Source: Rhizobium sp. BT04 (GTDB lineage Bacteria > Pseudomonadota > Alphaproteobacteria > Rhizobiales > Rhizobiaceae). Taken from it: a stretch of 64,000 nucleotides of DNA. The stretch spans positions 434,001-498,000 of the forward strand of contig NZ_CP125653.1 in the NCBI RefSeq assembly GCF_030053135.1, given 5' to 3'. The position numbers and the translations under genes were made by a program. Of this stretch, positions 34,854-43,086 are shown piece after piece (the first letter of the stretch is position 1; each line of letters opens with the position of its first letter). The notes below the pieces were generated by a model, which was given only the letters and a program-made list of their open reading frames with translations, had not been told where the DNA came from and searched no databases.

Positions 34854-36343
34854 CGATCACCATCGATAAAGTGCTGACCTGGCGCGACGTCGCGCGCGTC
34901 GGGGCAGGGGAAGCGCTTGCGCTGTCGCCGGCCGCCTGGGCGCGGATCGAGCTGGCAAGCCGCATCGTCGCCAGCATCGTCGAGACCGGCGTGCGCGCCT
35001 ATGGCGTCAATACCGGCGTCGGGGCGCTCGCCGATACGGTGGTCGATCGCGCCTCGCAGAGCCTGTTGTCGCGCAGCATCGTGCTCAGCCATGCCTGTGG
35101 CGTCGGGCCATTGCTTGATGCCCGCGAGGTGCGCGCCATCATCGCCGCCCAGATTGCCAATTTCGCTCACGGCCATTCCGGCGTGCGGCGCGGGATCGTC
35201 GAGCATCTCGCAGCCATGCTGGAGCATGATTGCATTCCCGACGTCCCGTCCAAGGGCTCGGCCGGTTACCTCACCCACAATGCCCATACGGCGCTCGTTC
35301 TGATCGGTGAAGGCAGCGCCACGCTCGGCGGCGAACGCATGAGCGGCCGCGAAGCACTTGCCGCGATCGGCCTCACACCGTTGGTGCTCGGCGCCAAGGA
35401 GGGCCTCAGTCTTGTCAACGGCACGGCCTGCGCCACCGGCCTGACCGCCGTGGCACTTTCCCGCGCCGAACGGCTGCTCGACTGGGCCGATACGATCGCG
35501 GCACTGACCCTGGAAGCGGCAGGCTGCCAGATCGCCGCCTTCGACGCGGCGGTGCTGGCGCTGCGCCCGTCTGCCGGAATCGAGAAGGTCGGAGCGACGC
35601 TGCGCGCCCGCCTTCGGGACAGCGGCTTAGTCGCCGCTGCCTTCGGCCGGCGCACGCAGGATGCGCTGAGCCTTCGTTCGGTGCCGCATGCCCATGGCGC
35701 GGCGCGCGACGTTTTCGACAATTCCGCCCGCCTCGTCGATCAGGAGCTTGCCTCGGTGACGGACAATCCGGCTGTCTCAGGCACGCCGGAACAGCCGATC
35801 GTCTCCTCCGAAGCGCATGCGGTCGCCCCGGCGCTCGGGCAGGCGGCCGATAGTCTGGCGATTGCGCTGGCGCAGATCGGCGCGATCAGCGAGCGGCGCA
35901 TGGACCGGCTGGTCAATCCGCTGGTAAGCGGCCTGCCGCCGTTTCTGGCAAGCGACGCCGGCAGCCATTCCGGCTTCATGATCGCCCAATATACCGCAGC
36001 CGCGCTCAGCAACGAGAACCGCCGCCTTGCCGCACCCGCGGCCATGGATGGCGGCCTGACCTCCGGCCTGCAGGAGGATTTCCTCGCGCATCCCACAGCT
36101 GCCGCCGGCAAGCTGCTCGCCGTCATCGACAATGCCGAATACATCCTGGCGATCGAGCTGATGGCGGCGGCCCAGGCGCATGATTTCCTGGCGGCGACGG
36201 CGCCGCGGGCGGCAGGTACGGATCTTGTCTATCAGGCGGTGCGGGAGCGTGTCGCCCATTATGGCGACGAGCGGCCGCTCAATGGCGATATCGAGGCCGT
36301 GCGCAGCCTGATCCGCGAGAGCGCGCCGCCATCGATGGGGTGA
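34850..36343 (+). CDS. Histidine-ammonia-lyase-family protein lacking the MIO triad
   Basis: A 497-residue HAL/PAL-family protein, similar in length to HutH. At the place of the Ala-Ser-Gly triad (after KGSxG) it reads Tyr140-Leu141-Thr142 ([12 protein letters not shown]), so the MIO cofactor cannot form in the normal way. The catalytic Tyr (AYGVNTGVG), Asn (LVNGTA), Arg (QDALSLR) and Glu (LQEDF) positions remain, but the Tyr in QDxY is Ala and the NFHAEP block is SEAHAVAP. Upkeep of the full frame and coupling to a transporter argue for a real function, perhaps a different reaction or a binding role. It is probably not a histidine ammonia-lyase. Confidence 0.85.
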   Translation: MTITIDKVLTWRDVARVGAGEALALSPAAWARIELASRIVASIVETGVRAYGVNTGVGALADTVVDRASQSLLSRSIVLSHACGVGPLLDAREVRAIIAAQIANFAHGHSGVRRGIVEHLAAMLEHDCIPDVPSKGSAGYLTHNAHTALVLIGEGSATLGGERMSGREALAAIGLTPLVLGAKEGLSLVNGTACATGLTAVALSRAERLLDWADTIAALTLEAAGCQIAAFDAAVLALRPSAGIEKVGATLRARLRDSGLVAAAFGRRTQDALSLRSVPHAHGAARDVFDNSARLVDQELASVTDNPAVSGTPEQPIVSSEAHAVAPALGQAADSLAIALAQIGAISERRMDRLVNPLVSGLPPFLASDAGSHSGFMIAQYTAAALSNENRRLAAPAAMDGGLTSGLQEDFLAHPTAAAGKLLAVIDNAEYILAIELMAAAQAHDFLAATAPRAAGTDLVYQAVRERVAHYGDERPLNGDIEAVRSLIRESAPPSMG

Positions 36344-36356
36344 ATCAGGCACCCCG

Positions 36357-36899
36357 TCAGAACGGCTTGCCGGTTTCGGAATCCTGCTTCGGCTTTCCGC
36401 CTGCTTCCAGGCGTTTGAGGCATTGCCGATAAGTCGGATAGAGCTGGTCCACCCGCGAGAGCGGCAGCGTCCAGTCGCCTTCGTCGCCGGCAAAGGTCAG
36501 CTGCACATCAGGCGTTCCTGAAAAGGAATTCTTGATGATCTTCTTCAGTCCGCCGCTTCCCTTGCTCGCCGGTGGCCAGAGGCGAAGCGTGGTCTTGTCG
36601 AAGAATTCGGCGGCGACCACTTTCGTCACATTGCGATCGGTCAGTGTCACCTCGGTCGTGGTGCCGGCCGGAATGTCCCAGCTGTTCTTTGCCACCAGCC
36701 AGAAGGTCTCGGTGGCGCTCTGGCGGAATTCCACGGTCTTGCCGATTTCGCTGTTCCACAGCAGCCGGCAATAGGGCGGGCTCTCGCTCGCAAAGCCTAC
36801 CGACCATTGTCTTGCGTCGCCCATCCATTCGGTCTCGCCAAGGGCTGCGACCGGCTGCAGGACGGCTGCCATCAGAACCATCGCGGTCAGAATTTTCAT
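36357..36899 (-). CDS. Secreted hypothetical protein
   Basis: A 180-residue protein with a signal peptide of about 21 residues (MKILTAMVLMAAVLQPVAALG). The mature part begins TEWMGDARQWSVGF and contains an invasion-associated or DUF-like beta-rich pattern, but I do not recognise a named family. ATG 36899 is chosen because the signal peptide starts there. It lies tail to tail with the lyase-like gene, 13 bases apart. Periplasmic location is likely; function is unknown. Confidence 0.7.
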   Translation of the reverse strand: MKILTAMVLMAAVLQPVAALGETEWMGDARQWSVGFASESPPYCRLLWNSEIGKTVEFRQSATETFWLVAKNSWDIPAGTTTEVTLTDRNVTKVVAAEFFDKTTLRLWPPASKGSGGLKKIIKNSFSGTPDVQLTFAGDEGDWTLPLSRVDQLYPTYRQCLKRLEAGGKPKQDSETGKPF

Positions 36900-37087
36900 C
36901 GCCGAACCATCTCCAGGACAATCGGCTCCAGCCATAACAAAAGAAGGTTGAGCTTTTGCTACCGAGCATTTGGATTAGGCGGCGATCAGGCTCGAGAACG
37001 CCCTCGAATGCCCAAGGTCTTGAATTTGCGGCTCACCTTGCCGATCTGGCGAGGATAGACATGGTGTGAAGGAGTTCGACGGCAGGC

Positions 37088-37825
37088 ATGAACGAGGTTC
37101 AACGACGCGGATTTTTGGCGAGGCTCACCGCATATGAGCCGCTGACGCTGATCATGGTGGCATCGATCGCCGGCGGGCTCTTTCTGCTGCAGCGCCTGAC
37201 GAGCGAGGTGCTCGAGGGTGAGACATTCCGCTTCGACGAAGCGATACTGCTGGCGCTGCGGCGGCCGGGCGAACTTGCCGTGCCGATCGGTCCTGGCTGG
37301 CTGACGCACGCCGTCGGGGATATCACCAGCCTCGGCGGTATCACCGTTCTCTCGCTGATGACGGTTCTCGTCACCGTCTATCTTCTGCTCGACCGACGCT
37401 GGCCGATCGCGATCTTCGTCTTTTCCTCGGTACTAACCGGATGGCTGGCGAGCACTTTGCTCAAGATCCTCATTGCCCGGCCGCGTCCCGATATCGTGCC
37501 GCATCTTGCCGAGGTCAGCGATCTCAGCTTTCCCTCCGGACATGCGATGGTCTCGGCGGTGACCTATCTGACGCTCGGCGCACTGCTGGCCCGGACCCAG
37601 CGTTACCGCTCGACGCGGATCTTCGTCATGGCCGCCGGTGTCTTTCTGGCTGTCATCATCGGTTTGAGCCGGATCTATCTCGGTGTCCATTATCCGACGG
37701 ATGTCCTCGCCGGGTGGTGCGCCGGGGCGCTGTGGGCGCTCGGTTGCTGGTTGGTCTCGAAACGCTGCGTCCCAAGCCGCGGCCCCGACGCTGCCGCCGA
37801 AACCGAAAACGGCGACGGCAAATAG
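37088..37825 (+). CDS. PAP2-family membrane phosphatase
   Basis: A 245-residue protein with about six membrane segments. The three phosphatase motifs are KILIARPRP, FPSGH and SRIYLGVHYPTD, carrying the catalytic His and Asp pair. It should dephosphorylate a lipid phosphate such as undecaprenyl pyrophosphate or phosphatidate at the membrane. It is convergent with the channel gene, with stops 9 bases apart. Confidence 0.92.
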   Translation: MNEVQRRGFLARLTAYEPLTLIMVASIAGGLFLLQRLTSEVLEGETFRFDEAILLALRRPGELAVPIGPGWLTHAVGDITSLGGITVLSLMTVLVTVYLLLDRRWPIAIFVFSSVLTGWLASTLLKILIARPRPDIVPHLAEVSDLSFPSGHAMVSAVTYLTLGALLARTQRYRSTRIFVMAAGVFLAVIIGLSRIYLGVHYPTDVLAGWCAGALWALGCWLVSKRCVPSRGPDAAAETENGDGK

Positions 37826-37833
37826 AGCGAAGC

Positions 37834-39354
37834 CTACTGCGGCACCTGGAACAGGTGACGGATTCGCGTCACCAGCGAGTTCATCGAGCCGCCGTTCAGC
37901 GTGGCGCCTTCGCTCGCGAAGGAGTGCTGGCCGGTTTCGATGCGGCGCGAGAGGGTGGCGGCAAGCTCTTCGGCGATGCCGGGCCGGTCGTGCAGCAGTG
38001 GCGTCAGGCTTGCCTGGGCAATCTCGTAGACGACGACGAAGGTCAGCGCCCGCAGGCTGGCGGCCTCGCCGACGCCGATCAGCAGCCCGCTTTCGCCGAA
38101 ATAATCGCCCGGCGCCAACCGGCCGAGTTCGATTTCCTTGTGGCCCTCCCGCCGTGTGGCGACGAGGGCACCGCTGCGCACGATCATCAGCGATGCGACC
38201 GTATCGCCCTGTTCGATGAGAATGGAATCCTTCTTGTAGGTCCGCCGGGTCATGGAGGCTGCGAGCGTTTCCTTCTCGTCCTCGGTCAGCGAGAAAAACA
38301 GCGGGATGGCGTCGAGAAGCTTGAGCGGCGTCGGCCGGTGCGGCTTCGCCATCTCCTCCGACTGCAGTTGATCGGGCGGTGGGCCGGCGGCATCGATCGG
38401 CCGCGCCAAAGTGAGGCCGGCCGCCTTGATATGGCGGTAGATGAGATCAAAGATCTCATTCTTAGCCAGCCCCGCCTGGCCGATATCCCTGACGCGGAAG
38501 GAGAGTTCCAGTTCCACTGCATCCGATGTCAGCGATTTGATCTGCACGCCGGGTTTCGGTTCGGTCAGGATCGAACCGCTGCTCAACAGCACGGTGCGCA
38601 TGACCTCGATGATCGCCGATGGCCCGATCGTCGGCACGACCCGGACCGTCAGCGTCGCCCCATGGCTGCGGTCGGGACTGCTGAGATTGGTCAGCCCGAC
38701 CTTGGCGAGAAAGCTGTTGGGCAGCACCACCAGATCGTTCGAGCCGTTCAGGAGATGGGTCGAACGCCAGTTGGTTTCGACGACACGGCCTTCGATACCG
38801 TCATTCAGCACGATCCAGTCGCCGATCGAATAGGGCCGGCCGAGATTGAGCGCGATGCCGGAAAAGACGTCGCTCAGGGTGCTTTGCATCGCAAGGCCGA
38901 GGATGATGGCAAAGACGCCCGAGGTGGCGATCAGCGTGCCGACCGGAAAGCTGAAGACATAGGCGACCACCGAGAGGATCGCGCCAAGATAGATCAGGCC
39001 GATGACCAGGTCCTGAACGAGGCGGCCCTCTCGCGGCTGGCGCTCGAAGATCAGGAAGACGCGGACGAAGGCGATCAGCGCCCAGGCGGCATTGATCCAC
39101 CAGACCACCTTGGCAAGGGCGATGAAGACACGTTCGAAGGTCGAAGCCGGCGCCGGCCCGACTTCATAGGGCACGATGTCGTGATAGAGCAGCAGAACGG
39201 TCAGCGCCGCGAAGAAGAACACCTGGCCTGCAAGCTTCCAGCTTGGGAAGGGTCGAAGCGCTATACGCGTGACGACCGCGCCGACCACGGCCAATGTCCC
39301 GGCCTGAACGACAGGATCGGCAAGCACTCCGGACCATGTGGGATTATCAAGCAT
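37834..39354 (-). CDS. MscS-type channel with C-terminal cyclic-nucleotide-binding domain
   Basis: A 506-residue membrane protein. Four to five hydrophobic segments fill residues 15-190. The last one, FAIILGLAMQSTLSDVFSGIAL, is the MscS pore helix, followed by the beta domain (GDWIVLNDGIEGRVVETNWRST, VLPNSFLAK). A cNMP-binding fold occupies about residues 350-480 (ILIEQGDTVASLMIVRSGAL, LAPGDYFGESGLLIG). Such fusions are cyclic-nucleotide-gated or modulated mechanosensitive channels. A class III cyclase lies about 20 kb away, with no evidence of a link. Confidence 0.9.
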   Translation of the reverse strand: MLDNPTWSGVLADPVVQAGTLAVVGAVVTRIALRPFPSWKLAGQVFFFAALTVLLLYHDIVPYEVGPAPASTFERVFIALAKVVWWINAAWALIAFVRVFLIFERQPREGRLVQDLVIGLIYLGAILSVVAYVFSFPVGTLIATSGVFAIILGLAMQSTLSDVFSGIALNLGRPYSIGDWIVLNDGIEGRVVETNWRSTHLLNGSNDLVVLPNSFLAKVGLTNLSSPDRSHGATLTVRVVPTIGPSAIIEVMRTVLLSSGSILTEPKPGVQIKSLTSDAVELELSFRVRDIGQAGLAKNEIFDLIYRHIKAAGLTLARPIDAAGPPPDQLQSEEMAKPHRPTPLKLLDAIPLFFSLTEDEKETLAASMTRRTYKKDSILIEQGDTVASLMIVRSGALVATRREGHKEIELGRLAPGDYFGESGLLIGVGEAASLRALTFVVVYEIAQASLTPLLHDRPGIAEELAATLSRRIETGQHSFASEGATLNGGSMNSLVTRIRHLFQVPQ

Positions 39355-39431
39355 CGACTGTCCATTTGGCTGAGCGCGATGCCGAAAAGTGTGAGCGTTT
39401 TTCGATCAACATCGTGCCTCACTCTTGAATT

Positions 39432-40568
39432 CTAATGATGGCTCCGCCGCATCCTGACTTCCAATCCGACCGCGAGGCAACCGTAAAATAGTGCCAGCGC
39501 CCAGAGCGTCAGAAATGGAGCGCGGACGTCGCTCAGCGGTGCCCCGAGCTGCGATACCGAGACGATTCCGTTGATGGCGGCGCTGCTGGGAACCAGGAGC
39601 GCCAGATATTGCAGCGCCTTCGGCATGGCCTCGGTCGGCCAGGAAAAGCCAGCGAGAAACAGGAAGGGGATGCCGATCGCCGCGAACACCAGCTGGACGG
39701 TGAGGGGGCTGCGGAACAATGCCGCGACGACCATACCGAGCGCGCTGACGGAAAGCACGAAGGGCAGCGAGACGGCGAAGATGATGAGCGGTCCCCCGAG
39801 CCTAGGAATGTCGTAGAGATAAGGCAGCGCGATCAGATAGAAGGGCAGCACCACCGCCTCCAGGATGAGGTAGGCGAGCAGCTTGCCGAGCACGGTTGCG
39901 AGCGCGCCGGCCGAAGAACCAGCGCGCCCGTCGTCTCGCAGCGTTCCGAGCAGGCCGACGCCGATCAGCAGCATCTGCTGCAGGAGGAGAACGAAGGCGG
40001 CGGGCAGGAGATAAGTGGCGTAGCCGCCCTGAGGGTTGAAGAGCGGCACCGTCGTCAGCGGCATCGGGTCGGAGGCCGCGGCGGCGACGGCGGGATCGAC
40101 ATGCATGGCGACCAGTCTTGCGGTCTCGACCTCGGCGCCGAAAGTCTTGGCGACGGCCGAGACGCCGCCGGAGATGCGCGAATAGATCAGAAAATAGCTG
40201 GCATCGGCATAGAGCGCCACCGGCGACTGCCGTCCGTGCAGCAGGTCGCGCTCGAAATATTTCGGGATGACGAGGATGCCGTAGAGCTGGCGGCCGAAGA
40301 CCGCGCGCTCGGCGCTTGGCTCGTCGGGCAGTTCGACGCCGATGGACACATCGGCCGAGGCTTCGACGCGGCGGGCGAACTGCCGGCTGCTGTCGGTGCC
40401 GTCGAGATCGACGAGGGCGATCGGCACGTCGCGCAGGGCCTCGCCCCGGTAGGGCTGGGGATAGAGGGCCGCATAGATGCAGGCCGCCAGAATGAGCACG
40501 GAGAATGCCGGCCGCAGCGACAGGATGCGCTGCAATTCGATGCGGCAGGTCGCCAGCACACCGTTCAT
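39432..40568 (-). CDS. ABC-2 type permease (second of pair)
   Basis: A 378-residue ABC-2 family permease with one N-terminal membrane helix, a large periplasmic loop (DVPIALVDLDGTDSSRQFARR) and five or so C-terminal helices. The pattern matches YhhJ/YbhR-type exporter subunits. Its start overlaps the stop of the upstream permease. A longer open frame here overlaps that gene and is not the product. It forms a heterodimer with its neighbour and works with the HlyD protein. Confidence 0.88.
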   Translation of the reverse strand: MNGVLATCRIELQRILSLRPAFSVLILAACIYAALYPQPYRGEALRDVPIALVDLDGTDSSRQFARRVEASADVSIGVELPDEPSAERAVFGRQLYGILVIPKYFERDLLHGRQSPVALYADASYFLIYSRISGGVSAVAKTFGAEVETARLVAMHVDPAVAAAASDPMPLTTVPLFNPQGGYATYLLPAAFVLLLQQMLLIGVGLLGTLRDDGRAGSSAGALATVLGKLLAYLILEAVVLPFYLIALPYLYDIPRLGGPLIIFAVSLPFVLSVSALGMVVAALFRSPLTVQLVFAAIGIPFLFLAGFSWPTEAMPKALQYLALLVPSSAAINGIVSVSQLGAPLSDVRAPFLTLWALALFYGCLAVGLEVRMRRSHH

Positions 40569-41773
40569 CGGCCGGCCTCCGGCAATGCCGACGCCTCGCG
40601 CCTGTTCCTCGATCGCATCGTCTCCAGCCGGAGCACGGTGACGGATGCAAGCAGAACGACGAGGAAGAGCAGCACCAGGATCGGTTTCCACGACAGATCG
40701 AGCGGCGTGCCGCGGATCGTCTGGTCGATTCTTGCCATCAGATACCATGTGCCGGGGATCATCTGGCCATAATAGTAGGCGAAGTCGTTCATGCCGATCC
40801 TCGGGAAACCGATGCCCATGAAGCCGAAGGCGGGCGCGGCGAGCAGCGAGCCGATGCTGATGGCGCTCGCCATCGGCCGCAGCAACAGCGCCAGCAGCAC
40901 GCCGATGAACTGGCTTGCCAGGATGAACAGGGTGCCGGCCATCAGCAGCAGCCAGCGATCGCCGCGCAGCGGCATGTCGAGAAGGTCGAAGAGGACCAGA
41001 TCGGCGATGCCGAGCACGGCGAGAAAGATCAGCGTATAGGGGAGGATCTTGCCCGCCAGGGCGGGCCACAACCCGCCGCCGAGCCGCCGGAGGATGCGCA
41101 GCCGGTGGCGGCTCTCGACGTCGAGGCCGAGCGAATAGGCCATCGTCGTGATGATCACCACCTGCAGCACGCTGGGCATCAGGGCGGCAAGCAGGAAATG
41201 GGCATAGTTGAGGGTGGGGTTGAAGAGCGGGTTTACCTGCACCGGAACGGGAGCGAGAGCGGCCTGTGCCGCGTCGACCGGCTCTCCCTGGGCCGTGCGC
41301 AATGACAATCTGATGCCCGCCGCCACGGTCGGGACGGCGGCGTTGACGCCACGCAGCACCAGATTGCCGGTCGTCATCGTCTGGCTGTTGTAGAAGAACA
41401 CCACCTCCGGCCGGCGGCCGGACAACACGTCGCGCTCGAGATTGCGCGGCAGCATGAGCAGGCCGTGAACCTCGCCGGAGAGGATGAGCTGCCGGCCTTC
41501 GGCGAGGTCGCTGACGGCAAGGGCGACCGCCGTATCTTGGCTGGCATCGACCATGCGGATGATCCGGCGCGACAGATCGGTGCCGTCCTGATCGAGCACG
41601 GCGATCGGCAGGCGAGTTGCCAGACCTGCGCTGAAAACCGCGGCCAGAAGGCCCATCAGCAGCAGCGGCAGGACCGTCGTCAGGAACAGCAGGAACGGCC
41701 GGCGGCGAAACCAGTGGAACTCCCGTGCGAAGACGAGCAGGAAACCCGGGTGCACCCGCCCGCGCGGCGTCAT
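40565..41773 (-). CDS. ABC-2 type permease (first of pair)
   Basis: A 402-residue ABC-2 permease with the same layout: helix at about 25-50, periplasmic loop (LPIAVLDQDGTDLSRRIIRMVDASQD), then five C-terminal helices. It is paralogous to the next gene. ATG 41773 lies one base before the HlyD stop. No ATPase gene accompanies the pair, which is unusual for this exporter type. Confidence 0.88.
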   Translation of the reverse strand: MTPRGRVHPGFLLVFAREFHWFRRRPFLLFLTTVLPLLLMGLLAAVFSAGLATRLPIAVLDQDGTDLSRRIIRMVDASQDTAVALAVSDLAEGRQLILSGEVHGLLMLPRNLERDVLSGRRPEVVFFYNSQTMTTGNLVLRGVNAAVPTVAAGIRLSLRTAQGEPVDAAQAALAPVPVQVNPLFNPTLNYAHFLLAALMPSVLQVVIITTMAYSLGLDVESRHRLRILRRLGGGLWPALAGKILPYTLIFLAVLGIADLVLFDLLDMPLRGDRWLLLMAGTLFILASQFIGVLLALLLRPMASAISIGSLLAAPAFGFMGIGFPRIGMNDFAYYYGQMIPGTWYLMARIDQTIRGTPLDLSWKPILVLLFLVVLLASVTVLRLETMRSRNRREASALPEAGR

Positions 41774-41774
41774 G

Positions 41775-42755
41775 TCAACGCTCCGACCAGGCGGCGATGA
41801 CGCTCATGCCGGGCCGCAGGCCATCCACGGATTTTATCGGAACGGCGCGCACCTCGAACGTCCTGAGATCGAAATCACCGGTCGCCCGCGTCGCCCGCCA
41901 TGTCGCGTACTGGCCCTGCGCATTGATCATGGTCACCTTGACCGCGGTCTTGTCGGGGCCGATTGCCGGCACGACGACATCGAAATCGTCCCCGACCTTC
42001 AGGCCTCTCAGCAGATCCTCGCGCAGGTTGAACGTGAACCAGGGATTCTGGAGATCGATAATCGAAAACAGCGGCGCGCCGGCACTGAAATTCTCGCCGA
42101 GTTCGGCAACCCTCGTCGTGACCTGCCCGGAGATCGGCGCGTGGATCGTCAGTTCGGAAACGTTGACCTGCTGCTGGTTGAGCGAGGCGCGCGTCTGTTC
42201 GACCTGCGCGGCGGCAAGCGCCTTCTCTTCCTTGCTGGAGCCGGCGACAACAAGCCGCACATTGGCCTCGGCGGATTCGCGCTTGCGGATCGCCGCTTCA
42301 AGATTGCGGGCCGCCTGCTCCGCCTGAGCCTGGGTCGACGCGCCGGTGGTGATCAGCCTTGTCTGACGCGCAGACTCTTCCTGGTAGAGGGTCACATCCG
42401 CCGCAGCCGCAGCCAGTTCGGCATTGGCGGCATCGATCGTCTCCGGCCGCGTGCTGTTGACGCGGGCAAGATCGGCTTGCGAAACGGAAAGGGCGGCTTC
42501 CGTCATATGAAGTGCCGCCGTCAGCTCAGGGCTTTCGAGCACGGCGATGACAGCCCCGGCCTCGACATTATCGCCGACATCGACATTCAGCTTGGCAATG
42601 CGGCCGGAGACACGTGGGCTGATATCGACCCGATTGGCGGAGACCTCGCCTTGGACGATCAGCGGCGGCGGGCGTGTTGCAAACCAGAGCAGAATGCCGA
42701 GTGCTGCCAGAACCGCCAAGGCGATCACCGGCCGAAGAATTCTGGAAGCTGTCAT
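41775..42755 (-). CDS. HlyD/EmrA-type membrane fusion protein
   Basis: A 326-residue periplasmic adaptor. One membrane anchor covers residues of about 8-26, followed by a biotinyl-lipoyl-like half motif (VSANRVDISPRVSGRIAKLNVDVGDNVEAGAVIAVLES), a long coiled coil (about 75-195) and a beta-barrel (TIHAPISGQVTTRVAELGENFSAG). It links the two permeases to an outer-membrane channel for export of small molecules. First gene of the three-gene operon. Confidence 0.9.
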   Translation of the reverse strand: MTASRILRPVIALAVLAALGILLWFATRPPPLIVQGEVSANRVDISPRVSGRIAKLNVDVGDNVEAGAVIAVLESPELTAALHMTEAALSVSQADLARVNSTRPETIDAANAELAAAAADVTLYQEESARQTRLITTGASTQAQAEQAARNLEAAIRKRESAEANVRLVVAGSSKEEKALAAAQVEQTRASLNQQQVNVSELTIHAPISGQVTTRVAELGENFSAGAPLFSIIDLQNPWFTFNLREDLLRGLKVGDDFDVVVPAIGPDKTAVKVTMINAQGQYATWRATRATGDFDLRTFEVRAVPIKSVDGLRPGMSVIAAWSER

Positions 42756-43086
42756 GATCCACTTTTCCCTTGCCGAATGACGTAGCCTGGATGCATGTGG
42801 AAGACTGGTAGGCCAGCATTGCCGGTCGCCGGAGAGATGTCAAATGACTGTTTCTATGTGACAACCGGTCCGCTCGGCGAGAGTCTCGCAACCTTACCCG
42901 CGGGAGAGTGTGGGCCTCCCCCGTGCGTCCCTGTCTTGTTCGAAACGGCGGGCGACGTGCACGCTCCGCATATAACGGAGTGGTTCTAACTCCGAGATTT
43001 CTCGTTGTTTTCAGCCAAGCGGCTCAACCTCATGTTTGTGGCGCCCCCGTGCTTGAGGCGCCACAAGTGCTTGAGTGCTTATGTGC
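42756..43086. other. Intergenic region upstream of the HlyD operon
   Basis: No gene is convincing here. The region contains a perfect dyad GCGAGA-g-TCTCGC at 42877-42889 and a stem GTGGCGCC/GGCGCCAC at 43038-43064. The short direct repeats GTGCTTGAG follow near 43049-43080. The dyad may be an operator for the leftward exporter operon; the stem probably marks the 3' end of the flavoenzyme gene. Confidence 0.45.
43038..43064 (-). terminator. Weak hairpin downstream of the flavoenzyme gene
   Basis: An 8-bp GC-rich stem (GTGGCGCC/GGCGCCAC) lies 23 bases past the stop. There is no T-run, so it is at best a weak or factor-assisted terminator. Confidence 0.4.

Noticed and set aside
37441..39435. 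Long plus-strand open frame of 664 codons opposite the MscS gene
   Set aside because: It is antisense to a clear membrane channel and reads as low-complexity Arg/Asp/His/Gln sequence, typical of GC-rich shadow frames.
42830..42960. Glycine-riboswitch-like short motifs near the flavoenzyme gene
   Set aside because: The region is downstream, not upstream, of the minus-strand enzyme gene, and the conserved riboswitch core cannot be traced.
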